Notes: a model not told the origin generated them from the sequence alone. Positions 34,620 to 46,273 are shown, counted from the first letter of the stretch. The stretch: 64,000 nucleotides of DNA from Periconia sp. R9002 (GCA_023627715.1 JAMAHW010000019.1:417994-481993); one strand, 5' to 3'. A program made the numbers and translations.

Positions 34620-36989
34620 CTAATTCCACAACCGGCACGTCCCATCTGCTCCCGCACTAACACACCAGGGTTCCCTTGGATGCCAGTCCACATCCATTAC
34701 ACCTAACCTGCTCTTAATCTTGTGGCCCTTCAGCACTTTGAGAGGAACGATAGTAGCATTTTCCATCATATCACCAACGACCTTGCCATGGAAAATCTGC
34801 ATGCTTCCGTCGTCACTCGCGTCAGCAAACAACGGCAAACCGCCCTGGTGGTATCGTACAGCGCGAATGGCCGCGGTGTGGAAGCGTAGCGTCTTGTAGG
34901 GTTTGGTGGAGAGATCGAGGTCGTGCCATAGGAGACGCTTGTCGTAAGTACCTACAAGCAGGTTATCGCCGCCGGGATGTACATCAATAGATGAGATCCA
35001 TTTGGCGCCCGGCTGGAGAATCTTGACGAGTTCTTGTTTGGCAAGATCGTAGCTTCTGATCGAATTTCTGGTCGCGACAAAGAAGATAGCTTTGGAAGGG
35101 TGAAATTGCGCAGTTTGCGCGATACCCTTGAGCCGGCGGAAGGGGAGCTGCGTTAGGTGCTTGGAGAGTGTATGGATGGCGACTGCGGTGCTTTGGCCAC
35201 GGGGAGAGACGGTCGCGAAGTAATCACCCTTCCTATGCCAGTTGATTATTTTCACTGGGGAGCGGACAGTGATTTGTACCAAGACCCCCTTTGATTCGAG
35301 ACGGCTTCCAGGACGACTCCATCTGCCGGGAGGCTCTTTTGACTCTCCGTTTGTGGTTGTGGAGGGTTTCGATGCTGCATAACCCCAACCTGCGTCTAGA
35401 ATGTCACGGCTAGATTGCTCAATATCAGGCGACAAGATGGTGAAAGGAACAATCATATAGATATCCTCTCCCACAGCAGCAGCTAGAATCGAGGTCTCCC
35501 TGTCAGGGCGCCACCTGACTGAGTCGACGGCCTCTTCATCCGAGAGTTTGACGTTCCAGACCTGGCGGCCATTAAGTTCCCAGATGCGGACGAAACCATC
35601 GTCTCCGCCACTAGCAACAAATATTCCAAGCGGATCAAATGCTACACTACGCACACAACCTTCCTGGCCGCGGAAAATGGCAGCACACGTGGTTGGAAAT
35701 GGCTTCAAATCCTCGGGATTGGGTAACTTTGGTAGCAAGGATTCCGGATCAATGTTGAGCTTGTTTCTCCGTACACGTGGTGCGAGGTAAAGATCTAAGC
35801 TTCTTTCGAATCGCTCCTTGACAAAATTCTCGTAGCCTGGGACTTTACGCAACGCATCGTGATTCCTTGGTAGAAACTCTCTCTCACGATCTTCCTCATC
35901 CTGCTCCAGCCATGCGGCCTCCTCCTCTTTATCTGGCAGGTACTCTGGTGGTGGATGGTAACTAGCTTCGTATCCTGGTGGTGGAAGCTTCGGTGCGGCG
36001 ATATGCATTGATTTCTCGGGACGGGGTTTCTCGTCAGCCCATACATCGTAGTGTATCTGTTCCTCTTCCTCCTCCCGCTCCTCCGGAGGTTTGTATGGCT
36101 GGATGCGACCTTCCCTGATGGCCTTGACTATCTTCATGACGCGTTTCGCTTCATGTTTCGACGGTACGAAGCGACGTTTCGGTTCTGGTGCAGCGCTCAG
36201 CGGCATAATTTCTTTAACCCCAGAGAAATAATGCACCATTTCTGGGTATGGGTCATATCCGTCTTCTAAGACCTCGTTCCGGGTCAGCCTCTTCAAAACG
36301 TCCAGCTCTTCAGCCGAAAGATTCAGTGGCTTCCCTGTAGCGGGATCCGTCAAGCCAGTCCATCCTTTCGGTATGTCTATGCTATCCAGAAGCGCATCCA
36401 AGGCCTCGCCTTTGGCAGGTCGCATAATCTTCTTGCCATTGATGTCGTAACCTATATGTGGGTACTCGTCGTAGTAGGAGAGATCAATATTGCCTATTGT
36501 ATTTGTGGCCTCGGCGGCAGAGTCGTCCGAGTCGTAGACTGGATCGATTTCTTTGTACAGGTAGCGCGGATTCCCATTGGCATCGGTGGTGACTGTGTAA
36601 TTGGGTTTCAAGCTGTCATCCTGCTCTTCTAGTCCCTTTTCTTCCCCATCGACAGGGTTCAAACTAGTTTTCTTCCGTTCAAAGGAAGAATCGGTAGTTT
36701 TTAGTTTGCGCAGTTGTTCTCGTATGTCTTGTTCTTCACCGTCGGATTCAAAGCCTGATTCGTCTTCGTCTTCATCCTCACCAAGCTCGTCCTCATCGGA
36801 AAGACCTTCAATGACACTGCTGTCTTCGCTTTCATAGTCCTCGTCTTGACTCTCGTCTGAGCTGTCTTCGCTGTGCGACAAAATGCCATCTAGCAGGCCA
36901 TCGGCCAATTCTTCGCTGGAATCCCTCTCGACTGGGGGCGCCTCGCGAGTGACGGCCTTGCGCTTTCTTGAATTCGAATTGGGACCCAT
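34620..36989 (-). CDS. ERB1: Ribosome biogenesis protein ERB1 (BOP1)
   Basis: Scaffold of the PeBoW (Nop7-Erb1-Ytm1) complex needed for 27S pre-rRNA processing and 60S assembly in the nucleolus. Intronless, 789 aa. A long acidic N-terminus (about 22-90, for example [13 protein letters not shown]) is followed by the BOP1NT domain from about 150 ([36 protein letters not shown]). A C-terminal WD propeller begins near residue 440 ([16 protein letters not shown]) and ends [23 protein letters not shown]. Start [13 protein letters not shown]. It is divergent from PRP5 with 309 bp between start codons, so the two probably share a promoter. Confidence 0.97.
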   Translation of the reverse strand: MGPNSNSRKRKAVTREAPPVERDSSEELADGLLDGILSHSEDSSDESQDEDYESEDSSVIEGLSDEDELGEDEDEDESGFESDGEEQDIREQLRKLKTTDSSFERKKTSLNPVDGEEKGLEEQDDSLKPNYTVTTDANGNPRYLYKEIDPVYDSDDSAAEATNTIGNIDLSYYDEYPHIGYDINGKKIMRPAKGEALDALLDSIDIPKGWTGLTDPATGKPLNLSAEELDVLKRLTRNEVLEDGYDPYPEMVHYFSGVKEIMPLSAAPEPKRRFVPSKHEAKRVMKIVKAIREGRIQPYKPPEEREEEEEQIHYDVWADEKPRPEKSMHIAAPKLPPPGYEASYHPPPEYLPDKEEEAAWLEQDEEDREREFLPRNHDALRKVPGYENFVKERFERSLDLYLAPRVRRNKLNIDPESLLPKLPNPEDLKPFPTTCAAIFRGQEGCVRSVAFDPLGIFVASGGDDGFVRIWELNGRQVWNVKLSDEEAVDSVRWRPDRETSILAAAVGEDIYMIVPFTILSPDIEQSSRDILDAGWGYAASKPSTTTNGESKEPPGRWSRPGSRLESKGVLVQITVRSPVKIINWHRKGDYFATVSPRGQSTAVAIHTLSKHLTQLPFRRLKGIAQTAQFHPSKAIFFVATRNSIRSYDLAKQELVKILQPGAKWISSIDVHPGGDNLLVGTYDKRLLWHDLDLSTKPYKTLRFHTAAIRAVRYHQGGLPLFADASDDGSMQIFHGKVVGDMMENATIVPLKVLKGHKIKSRLGVMDVDWHPREPWCVSAGADGTCRLWN

Positions 36990-37298
36990 TTCAGACGTGA
37001 AGAGTAGGAATATCGAAATTGTACCTTGACTTGTACGGGCGACTGCTCATGGCTGCAAAAAAATAAAAAAAGTGGAACCTCAGCAAGGATGAGTGGCCCA
37101 AGCGCCCCGCACTAGCGCGGACAGGCAGCCGCAACCTCACTCTGCAGCTTGCTTTCCTTGACCTTTTGCACAAGACATCTCCAACCCCGCCAGCCGCGGC
37201 CACTGCTACCAATACCTTCGCAACAACACCCACTCGCCGGCTGTGGCCCTTTCAACCAGACAGGCTGAGTAAATAGCTTCAATCTTCCCACAGCTGCC
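36990..37298. promoter_or_regulatory. Bidirectional promoter ERB1 / PRP5
   Basis: Only 309 bp separate the divergent start codons. GC-rich towards PRP5, with an A-rich patch near 37055-37070. No TATA box is seen. Shared regulation is inferred. Confidence 0.5.
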
Positions 37299-40200
37299 AT
37301 GGCTTCACGCCGCGGTTATTACGACGACCGCGGTCCCGGCCGCTACTCTGCGCCGCGCCGCGACGACCGACAAGATATCCGACGCGACGACCGGCGAGAT
37401 GGCCGACGAGATGGGCGAGATGACAGGCGAGATCGCGATCGTTCTCGCGACCGTAAGCGGGACCGTGACCACGACCGCGATTATTATCGCAATGACAGGG
37501 ACCGAGAAGATACTCGTCGACGTCGGGGTGAAGACCGTTTCAATGGACGTGACCGAGAGCGAGATCGGGAGTCACACAGAGACCGCTTTGATGACCGCCA
37601 CCGACGCGACGACCGCCGCCGTGATGATCACCGCCGTGATGAACGCCGCCGCAGTCGCTCTCCGCGTGATCAGTCGAGAGATCCCCGTGGCAATCGCTTT
37701 CGAGACCACGATCATTACGACCCACGCGACCAGCGCCGCAATAGTGATGCTCGACCCCGCAGCTCACATTCAGCAGTATCTGGTGCAGATCCGAGGCCAA
37801 TTTCGCGCTCCAGCAATATCTCCCCAGAAGAGCTAAAAAAGAGGGAGGAAGAGAAGCAGCGAGAGGAAGAGAAAAAGAAGGAGGAAGAGCAAGCCAAAAA
37901 ATTGGCTCGTCTACAAGAATGGAAAAAACGAAAACTAGCCAAAAAGGAAAAGGAGGCTGCTGCTGCCGCTGCCGCCGGAAAGACCATCGACAAGAAGCCC
38001 TTCCAACTTGATGCGTCTGCAGCTGCGCGTCCAGCAGGGTTCAAAGCTGCTGCGAAGCCCAATGGCACTGTTGAATCTGGTAAGTTAGCTACAGTCCTAC
38101 CGGCAGTGACCAATCTAATTGATGTAGGCGACGTCAATGGATCCCAATCTGCAGCCACTGGTAACAACATTGGCGCATTTGGATTGAAGACGAAATCAGC
38201 CACAGACAATAACGACCTAGGCGCTAAAGTTCTTTTGGACGATGGAGAGAAGGCCGGCAAACGCTCTATTCAGCCATTAGCTCAGTTGGGTCCGGTTGAG
38301 GGGCAAGAGTCTGATGCTGCCGTCGCTGACAATATTGGCGACGATCCTGTCAGCGACATCGGAAGTCCTGAGGGCAATGTTGCCGAAATTCAGGCCCAGT
38401 TGGAAAAGCGTCGCGCGGAGATTGCGCAAGAAGGCACAAAAGCGGAAGACACCCCAGGCGTCGCTGGCGCATCTGGCGAGACAATGGACGTTGACGATGC
38501 CGCAGGCGCCCAAGACGAAGACATAGACCCCCTTGACGCTTTCATGAACAACCTTACGACCGTCCAGCCAAAATCAAAAGCCCCTATGGGTGAAACCATG
38601 TTTGGCGATGATCTCGAGCCCGATCTCACTGCTGTTGAGAATGAAGATCTTCTTGCTCTTACAATAAAGAAGAAGAAACAGAGGGAAATACCAACCGTAA
38701 ATCACGACAAAGTTGAGTATCAGCCCTTCCGAAAGAATTTTTACACTGTGCCAGTCGCAATCAGTGAGATGACCGAGGAGGAAGTCGCAGATCTTCGTCA
38801 CGACCTCGATGGCATCAAAGTCAAGCCGGCCGACGCTCCCCGCCCTGTTGTCAAGTGGGCCCAGATGGGTTTGCTCACACAAACAATGGACGTTCTCCAC
38901 CGAATGCAGTTCGAAAAGCCTACACCTATTCAGGCTCAAGCAATTCCCATCGTAGAATCTGGCCTCGACATGATAGGCATAGCCAAAACCGGCTCTGGCA
39001 AAACTCTTGCTTTTGGGATTCCGATAATACGTCACATTCTTGATCAACCAAAACTGAAGCCCTCGGATGGTCCGATAGGTTTGGTCCTCGCTCCGACTCG
39101 TGAATTAACTCTTCAAATTGTAAATGAGCTGAAACCCTTTTTGAAAGCATCTCAGCTACACATTGCTGGCGCATTCGGTGGCAAAACAATCTCCGATGAT
39201 ATCGGTATGATAAAGAAGGGTGGCATTCACGTTCTTTGCGCTACCCCTGGTCGTCTCATTGATCTTCTTCAAAGCAATTCTGGTCGAGTTCTTAACTTCA
39301 CACGTGTGACGTATGTTGTTCTTGACGAAGCTGATCGTATGTTTGACATGGGCTTCGAACCGCAAGTCATGAAGATTCTGGCAAACGTTCGCCCAGATCG
39401 CCAAACTATTTTCTTTTCAGCTACGTTCCCTAAGAACATGCAAGCTCTGGCCCGCAAGGCAGCTTCTCGCCCCGTTGAAGTGACTGTTGGCGGACGCAGT
39501 GTCGTCGCCCCAGAGGTTGAACAAATTGTCAAGATTCTTCCACCATCTTACGATCACAAGGTTACCGAATTAGTCCGTCAATTAGGAAATCTATTTGGCG
39601 CGAACGAAAACGCTCAGGTTTTGATCTTCGTTGAGCGTCAAGAGAATGCTGAAGATCTTCTATCGAAGCTTCATAAAGCGAAATACTATGCCGTCGACAC
39701 CATCCACGGTTCCAAAGATCAAACTGATCGTACAGAAGCCATCGATGAGTTTAAGCGAGGAGTGCTCCCAATCTTGATTGCCACTTCAGTTGCAGCTCGC
39801 GGCCTGGATGTCCCAGGTCTTGCCATGGTCATCAACTTTGACTGTCCCACTCATCTAGAAGACTACGTGCATCGTGTCGGACGAACCGGACGCGCCGGGA
39901 ACAAAGGTACAGCCATAACTTTCCTTGAGAACCCAGGTCAGGAACGTAACTCTCTGTTTATCCGTAAAGCTCTGAAACAAAGTGGTCATGAAGTACCCGA
40001 AGACATCCGAGTGATCGCCGAAGCCTTCGAGAAGAAGATTCAAAGTGGTGAGGAGAAATGGTTCGATCCTGGCTTCGGTGGCAAAGGTTTAGAAAAACTT
40101 GATGCCGCCCGCGCAAGCGAGAAGCGCCGTGAGAAGCGTGCGCACAAGATTGAAGGCGAAGACGACAGTGAAGATGAGATCGAGTTGCCCGAGCTGAAGA

Positions 40201-40754
40201 AGCCTAAAACAGCCAACGACACAGCCGCCGATGCTGCTTCAGAACTTCCGAGTTACATGCAAATCCTCAGCAACAAGATCGTGGTCAACAAGACGGAACG
40301 TGCCGTTGACACGGGCCCTAAGAAACCCATGACTGCGATGGAGAAAGCTATGGCTGCCGCCAACAAGGTGGATGGTCGTTTGAGCAGGAAAGGCATGATC
40401 CATCATGGCCAGCCTATTGACAACAAGGGTCCTGATGCTGGAGCATTCCACTCGACCATTGAAATTAACGACTTCCCGCAGAGAGCCCGTTGGGCTGTTA
40501 CTAACCGCACGAACGTCGTCAAGATTCTAGATACCACTGGTGTGTCCATCACCACCAAGGGCAACTTCTACCCACCAGGCAAGACCCCAGGCGAGAACGA
40601 GCTTCCCAAACTCTACATTCTGGTTGAAGGTGACACTGAGAATGTGGTCACTGCCGCCATGATGGAGATTACTCGACTTCTCCGTGAGGCGACTATCAAT
40701 GCGGAGGAATCATCAGCACCCCGTGGTGCTACTGGCCGCTACAGCGTCATTTGA
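37299..40754 (+). CDS. PRP5: DEAD-box pre-mRNA-processing RNA helicase PRP5 (DDX46)
   Basis: ATP-dependent helicase that remodels U2 snRNP and checks branch-site pairing during prespliceosome assembly. 1151 aa if read without interruption. Residues 1-150 are rich in RD/RR/DR dipeptides (an RS-like domain), followed by a K/E-rich helix (about 180-230). Core motifs: PTPIQAQAIPI (about 541), AKTGSGKT, APTREL, TPGRL, VLDEADRMFDMGF, SATFP, ARGLDVPG, HRVGRTGRAG. The C-terminal domain ends RGATGRYSVI. Bases 38080-38127 form a perfect-looking 48-nt intron that is also an open, in-frame coding segment; its removal would give 1135 aa. Confidence 0.96.
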   Translation: MASRRGYYDDRGPGRYSAPRRDDRQDIRRDDRRDGRRDGRDDRRDRDRSRDRKRDRDHDRDYYRNDRDREDTRRRRGEDRFNGRDRERDRESHRDRFDDRHRRDDRRRDDHRRDERRRSRSPRDQSRDPRGNRFRDHDHYDPRDQRRNSDARPRSSHSAVSGADPRPISRSSNISPEELKKREEEKQREEEKKKEEEQAKKLARLQEWKKRKLAKKEKEAAAAAAAGKTIDKKPFQLDASAAARPAGFKAAAKPNGTVESGKLATVLPAVTNLIDVGDVNGSQSAATGNNIGAFGLKTKSATDNNDLGAKVLLDDGEKAGKRSIQPLAQLGPVEGQESDAAVADNIGDDPVSDIGSPEGNVAEIQAQLEKRRAEIAQEGTKAEDTPGVAGASGETMDVDDAAGAQDEDIDPLDAFMNNLTTVQPKSKAPMGETMFGDDLEPDLTAVENEDLLALTIKKKKQREIPTVNHDKVEYQPFRKNFYTVPVAISEMTEEEVADLRHDLDGIKVKPADAPRPVVKWAQMGLLTQTMDVLHRMQFEKPTPIQAQAIPIVESGLDMIGIAKTGSGKTLAFGIPIIRHILDQPKLKPSDGPIGLVLAPTRELTLQIVNELKPFLKASQLHIAGAFGGKTISDDIGMIKKGGIHVLCATPGRLIDLLQSNSGRVLNFTRVTYVVLDEADRMFDMGFEPQVMKILANVRPDRQTIFFSATFPKNMQALARKAASRPVEVTVGGRSVVAPEVEQIVKILPPSYDHKVTELVRQLGNLFGANENAQVLIFVERQENAEDLLSKLHKAKYYAVDTIHGSKDQTDRTEAIDEFKRGVLPILIATSVAARGLDVPGLAMVINFDCPTHLEDYVHRVGRTGRAGNKGTAITFLENPGQERNSLFIRKALKQSGHEVPEDIRVIAEAFEKKIQSGEEKWFDPGFGGKGLEKLDAARASEKRREKRAHKIEGEDDSEDEIELPELKKPKTANDTAADAASELPSYMQILSNKIVVNKTERAVDTGPKKPMTAMEKAMAAANKVDGRLSRKGMIHHGQPIDNKGPDAGAFHSTIEINDFPQRARWAVTNRTNVVKILDTTGVSITTKGNFYPPGKTPGENELPKLYILVEGDTENVVTAAMMEITRLLREATINAEESSAPRGATGRYSVI
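38080..38127 (+). other. In-frame 48-nt intron or exitron inside PRP5
   Basis: Donor GTAAGT, branch-like TCTAATTG and acceptor GATGTAG; length 48 (16 codons), no stop in frame. It encodes GKLATVLPAVTNLIDV within a disordered linker. It matches the size of verified-looking introns nearby (44-57 bp). Whether it is spliced constitutively, optionally or never cannot be decided from sequence. Confidence 0.5.
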
Positions 40755-41324
40755 GCTATTGCGAAGCCAACCTCCAAAGGTACGTTACTCTGAGCCACGG
40801 ATTCTACCAGCTTGCCACTGGAACGATCCGTGGAAAAAAATCATGTCTTCATCTGCCAGCTCGCCACTGGTAGTAACCCTGCTTTTTGTTTCCCATCTTC
40901 CTCTACTGTTTTACTATGATTTGCATTGATTGAGGAACGTGCGCTCCGCACTCGTCCGAAATGGCGTTGAGTGGTGGGCGCAACTGGCCGTCTGCATTAG
41001 GCGGCGTATCAAGTAAGTACCACCACTCCCTCATTTGTCCGGCTTCCACTAATCATCGTCTTCCGGGTGCAGCTTTGAGGAGGATGTTTTCTTCAAAAGG
41101 CGATTTGTTTGGGTGTTGCTTTCTGGGGGGAATGTTTTCGTGCAGGAGATGAGGGGATCTGTACCTAGGCGAGCTGGCACAATATCAAAAATCAATTGAC
41201 TCGAAAAAAACTAAAACAGAATCAAATTCCTGCGTGAGTGTACATGCGCGATGATCCATTGCCCAATGATTTCAAATTTCGTATATTGTGATATCCACAA
41301 GTACGGTGTCTTCAACATTCTATT
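40755..41324. other. Convergent 3' region PRP5 / alpha-beta hydrolase
   Basis: 570 bp. Includes a candidate spliced small ORF at 40961-41152 (listed separately). The rest is UTR-like. Confidence 0.4.
40961..41152 (+). CDS. Possible 43-aa spliced small ORF or 3' UTR intron of PRP5
   Basis: ATG GCG TTG at 40961 opens MALSGGRNWPSALGGVS. A consensus intron (GTAAGT at 41013, branch CACTAATC, acceptor GTGCAG at 41072, 60 bp) then joins a frame ending FSCRR at 41152. The product has no signal peptide or known domain. It may instead be an intron in the PRP5 3' UTR; if so it could mark that transcript for EJC-dependent decay. Coding status is weakly supported. Confidence 0.2.
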   Translation: MALSGGRNWPSALGGVSSKYHHSLICPASTNHRLPGAALRRMFSSKGDLFGCCFLGGMFSCRR

Positions 41325-43009
41325 CTATAACTTGGATCCACCTGAACCCGTCTTCTTCCCAGGTGCTTTCGATTTGTTGATATTCTTCAACTCCTCAACA
41401 AACCTCTCCGTGAGAACGCGCCTCTCCACGCCTTTCCTAGTACCCCACTCCGCTTCCGATTTTCGCTCCCACTGTCGCCACCTCCCCATTTCGTTGCCAA
41501 TCCATTTCGCCGCATGCGATGCCGTCTCCTCTACCTTCTCCATGGGTATCAGGTGCCCCGCGTCCTGTACCATAACCTTTGCGACCCTTCCCTCTTTTTC
41601 CCCGCCACTGCCCCCATCACCTGTCCCCGTTCTAGCCATCTTATCCGAAATCCCAGTCGGGTCCGTAGTGAAGAACGATTCGCTACCGAAGATATACAAA
41701 ACCGACGGCCGGAGATGTGGCAGTAGCCGGTATACCATCATAGACTCACCGCGGTAAAAGGGAGATTGCGGGGCTTTGGTCAGAAAGAGATCAGGATGTG
41801 TGCGACGGTTGATGGCGGTTGGGTTTGCGATGCTGTACGCAGACGACGAGGGCTCTGAGTCGACTCCTGGACGGAAGGCGAAGTTAGGACGCAGGAAGGT
41901 CATTACTTCGTGGTGCTTTGTGGTAGTTAGAGTGACTTGCTTTGGCTGTGAGCGGGTTGGAGTTGCGGTCGGTTCTGTGGTTACAGTTGCGGGGAGTGCG
42001 GCCGATGTCGTTGGGTTTGAGGGTGATTGAGCGGAGGTTTCTTCGGGATAGAGTTCTGTAGGGAGGTCTCTGAGTCCGAATTGGATCCATCGATCGAAGA
42101 CTCGTCTATCCCATGCTTGGTAGAACTTGTTCCTCAACATGCCTTTTGCGGCTTCTTCCCGTGAAGGCCAGCGATCTCGTCGGTTTGCGGATGCGGCTGC
42201 GGGTGAGACGTTTCCCGACAGCGAGACCTCTTTTTGGAGGACGGGGTCGATGAGGACGAGGGTTTCAAAAAGGCGAGGGTGAATGAGGGCAAGGTTGGTG
42301 AGCTGTGCGCCGCCCATGCTATGTCCGATGCCGATGATGGGTCGGGGCATTTGAGCCCGGAAAATGTTGATCATGTGGAGTAGATCGCGACTGTGATCAA
42401 GCCAGGCCGCTGGGTAGAAGATCTTGTTAGACTCATTTCACCGTAGTTTTGAATGTGACGTCGTAGATTTCAGTGGATGGAAAAAGAACACTCACGATCA
42501 TTCCCCAGTTTATCCTCATTCAAAACGCCGCTTTGTCCTTGGTGGGTAACATCTGCGATCCATATTCCACGTATGCCGAAATTTTGTTGTTTGGAGATTT
42601 TAAGGAGTTCATCCCATAACGGCTCGTACAATTCCTATTGGAAGTCAGATTTTGATGATCACACGAACATGCTATGTTGCAAACCACTCGAACGAGCCCG
42701 AACGATGACATGAAATTGTGGTATAGTGGATAATGCGATACAAATGTTGATTTGAATGCCGTACCGGTGACAAAACATGATTAGACATTGTAAGAAACTA
42801 AGTTATAGACGGACCTTGGGGAAAGCGTTTGCATGTGCTGCGATGATAGTAATGTCTCCTGGCTTCGGGATTGTGTTGCTTAAAGGTGTATACTGTTTTA
42901 TGGCTAACTTCAAGACTTCCTCCTGGGTCGTGGACGTTGTTCTGGGAAAACCGCGGATATGTGAAGCATCCAGTACATGCTCATCGATACGGTAATACTC
43001 CGACGACAT
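41325..43009 (-). CDS. Peroxisomal alpha/beta hydrolase (LPX1/AKT2-like), PTS1-ended
   Basis: Three exons on minus: 43009-42815, 42634-42496 and 42409-41325 (introns 180 and 86 bp); 1419 nt, 472 aa. The nucleophile elbow GHSMGG (Ser) is in exon 3, the oxyanion strand ITIIAAHANAFPK in exon 1, and a late GHLIPMEKVEE supplies the catalytic His. The protein ends GGSKL, a type 1 peroxisome targeting signal. The family includes yeast LPX1 lipase and hydrolases of Alternaria host-selective toxin clusters. Here the neighbours are housekeeping genes, so a toxin role is not supported and a general peroxisomal acyl or lipid hydrolase is more likely. The first intron donor is weak (GTCCGT), and the 180-bp intron might hide another small exon. 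Confidence 0.85.
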
Positions 43010-43605
43010 GGTGAGTTTTGAAGAAGAGGTACTACTCGCCAGGAATCTGATAAAGGTGGGTGTGCGGGCCTGGAATTATGTGGGAGAAAATGAGATATGC
43101 ACTGATTATCTATTTTAACAATCCATTGGAATGCAGACACGCGAAAGTTGCGCCCATGAAAGATGTGAGATGGCAGCGCTCCCCACGAGACGATTTGCCG
43201 ATGCATGGATAGATGCGGCGGGCCGAGGTAAATCCCCACATGGGTCCGTCCTCGTTGTCCCAAAACATGCTAAAGTGCTTTTACCACTTGCGATTACATA
43301 CCATACATGTACAAATCAACGTTGTTTAATAATACTTTCACATTATGGAAAGGCCAAGTTTTGCAAGAGACAAACATATATCGCTCATACACGAGCGTAT
43401 GGGTACCTACCTTGCCTGGGCATGAAGGAAGTGATATCCGGCCATGTCCCAAAAAGGTAATCACCACGTGACCGACGCGACAAGCGAAGGGAAGCGCGAT
43501 GCGTCGTTCCACCCAAGCTTTTGAACGCGCCTTGCCTTGAGCTCTCAGACTGTACTCAACCGCTCAACCAGCACCGTACAACTCCCCGCTGAGCGAGTCG
43601 GCATC
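43010..43605. promoter_or_regulatory. Divergent promoter region hydrolase / RTT107
   Basis: 596 bp between divergent start codons. No ORF of interest and no clear TATA box. Confidence 0.4.
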
Positions 43606-46273
43606 ATGCAGGACACCACAATGCAAGACTCGTCAGCCCCCTTGTTTAACGATCTCACTTTCAGTATTATCCCCACATCGCTGTCACAGGACCGTGTTGA
43701 TGAGGTATGTTGACGCGTTCGCGCACACCTGCCTACTGCAATCGCTAACATTGACACAGCTTACTGCCGACATTGAAAAATGTGGTGGCAACATTATGCC
43801 GTTCGATGCCCCCAAAGGCCGCATGGAGAAGCTAGAGAACGTGTCATACATTGTATCCAGTACCACTGACTTCCCTGACTACTACCGCGCTCTCGATCTG
43901 ATGATACACATTGTAAAGCCCAAGTTCATTGACGATTGTCTAAAGGCCAACAAAGTGAAGAACCCGAGGTCATACAATCCGGATCCTTCCCTGTTCATGA
44001 CTGACGTGGTTGCGGTCTGTGGGGACCTGCCCGAGGGCGACCAGGACGCAATTGCAGGAGGGGTTATAGCTATGGGTGGCCAATACAGTGCTGGCTTGAC
44101 CAAGGCAACAACACATCTCTTTGCTCTAAGCATGGATGAAGCCAGGTGCAAGCTTGCAGTAGACAAGAAATTGCCCCTCAAGATTGTGCTGCCTCACTGG
44201 TAAGATTGATTCTTATAAACACCACCTGAGTAGTGTGCGCTGACTGAGTGCGATAGGTTCGACGACTGTCTGAAAGTGGGTCGGAGGATCCATGAGCGAC
44301 CATACCTCCTCCCCGAACCAGAAATCCTCAATCACGCCGTGAACACAGCACCTACGATAAACACAAGCTCAAACATTCACGGGGCCACGAATCCAGAGCC
44401 AACCCACGAACTCTCCACCCCGCCTGCCCATCTAGAAAACCCGCGCGCGATCAAAGCTTTCTCAAACAAGAAGGTCAAGCTTGGAGATGACCTCAATATC
44501 AACTCGAGGCTCAAAGGCACCATAGCCGATCTGATAGAAGTTGGTGGCGGTTCTATGACCCAGGACATAAACGATGCCGATATCTATATTTGCAATTATC
44601 GGGAGGGGGAGGACTATATAAAGGCGTCTCAAAAGAAGATAGATGTCGGCAACCTGAGTTGGCTGTACTTCCTCATTACACACAATGAATGGACGAACCC
44701 GATGCGCCGCATGTTACACTATCCTCGTCCACGACATGGCATTCTGGGCTTTGAAAATTTCAAGATCAGTATTTCGGGCTATACTGGCGAAGCGCGCGTC
44801 TTTCTCGAAAATCTCATCAGGGCTTCTGGTGCAGAATTCACAAAGACGTTCAGGCAAGATAACACACACCTTATTGCTGCACACAAAAACAGCGAAAAGT
44901 GCGACGCAGCCTTAGAGTGGGGCGTCAACATTGTCAACCACCTCTGGATAGAAGAATCATATGCTCGCTGTAAAACTTTGCCACTAACCGACACGCGGTA
45001 CACACATTTCCCTCTTCGAACAAACATGGGAGAGGTTTTAGGCTCCACGGAGATCGATCCGGCTGCGGTGGAGCGCGTATTCTTCCCCACCAAGTCTCGC
45101 TCATTGAAAGCAGCTCAGCCCAAGTCTCAACCTGGTGACATGCCGATGTCTAGTACGGCTGCAAAACCTAGCAAACGCACAATATCTGAAGAGGAAGTCG
45201 CCACGCCGGTGGTCAATCGTCAGTTTGGTGGCAAAGAAAATGAAACCCCCGGTACGACCGGCAGCCGTGGCGCCAAAGATCGAGCACTCTCAAAACTGCA
45301 CGAATCTGCAGAAGATATCGCCAAGTTCCAGAAGGAGATGAAAAGAAAAGGTGGTGTCACACATGGAGGTCGCCGACCGAAAGATGACGGCGTAGAGAAG
45401 AAGTCGCGAAAGGAGCGGGAGTCCACGGCGAGCAAGCGTTCTATCGACGAGGTCGATGATGCAAATGACGGTGGAACCACCGAAGAAGACGAGGTGGCCG
45501 AGCCAGCGAAGAAAAACAAGAAAGCCCGGAAAGAGAAGTTGGTTCCCATCAAATACCGCATGGTCATGTCAAAAGACGAGCGATGGCTTGGCCACCCGGA
45601 TAAACAGTCAAAAGACCAGGCTCGTATGCGGGAGCTAGGCATATTCATCACCGACAATTATAATAAGAACGTCGATCTACTCGTGGCACCAAAAGTTGTG
45701 CGTACGGAGAAATTTGTCGCCGCTCTTGCGTGCGGACCTACCCTACTATCGCCAGAATTTTTGGACTATGTACTCAAACACGGCAAGATTCCACCGCTAG
45801 AGAAGTTCCCACTTGATGCATCGGAATACGAGAAGGAGCACAAAATCAAAATGACGGATAGTATTGTTCGTGCCAAACAGAACAAACACCGTCTCCTCAA
45901 AGATTGGACCATCTTCTGCAGTAACAATGTAAGGGGAGGCTTCGAGACATTCAAGAAGATAATCGCTGCCAACGGTGGTGTCTGTCAGGCATGGACAAAC
46001 CGTCCGACCAAGCCCAAGGCAACCAAACGCAAAATCAATGCACTGCCAGAGGAAGTTTCGCAGAATCTGGTCGAGGATGAAGGTGACGTACTGTACCTCA
46101 TCTCAGAGAGCAAAAAGAGCGAGATTAGTCTGTGGAAATCATTCCGTAAAATGGCAGAGGAACACGACATGATTCCACGGATCGTTAGCACAGAGTGGCT
46201 GTTGAACGTGGCAATTGCACAAAAGATGATATGGAAGGAAGAGTGGGAGCTTAAGGAGGAAAATGTGAAGTGA
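43606..46273 (+). CDS. RTT107: Multi-BRCT genome-maintenance scaffold (Brc1/Rtt107)
   Basis: Scaffold that binds gamma-H2A and SMC5/6 or Slx4-type partners at stalled replication forks. Exons 43606-43704, 43760-44199 and 44257-46273 (introns 55 and 57 bp); 2556 nt, 851 aa. BRCT-like units are visible at about 20-95 (FSIIPTSL to VKPKFIDDCL), 110-190 (AIAGGVIAMGGQY to WFDDCLKV) and 240-330 (KVKLGDDLNIN to LSWLYFLI). Further units lie at about 337-430 (FKISISGYTGEARVFLENLI to HLWIEESY) and as a C-terminal pair from about 605 (LLVAPKVVRTEKFVAAL, SPEFLDYVLKHGKIP) to 845 (STEWLLNVAIAQKMIW). The middle (about 440-600) is charged and disordered. Six BRCTs with the 4+2 layout is typical of Brc1/Rtt107 rather than of DNA ligase IV or Crb2. 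Confidence 0.93.

Noticed and set aside
41325..43009. Toxin biosynthesis cluster suggested by the AKT2-like hydrolase
   Set aside because: No polyketide synthase, NRPS, P450 or other tailoring gene nearby; the neighbours are PRP5 and RTT107.
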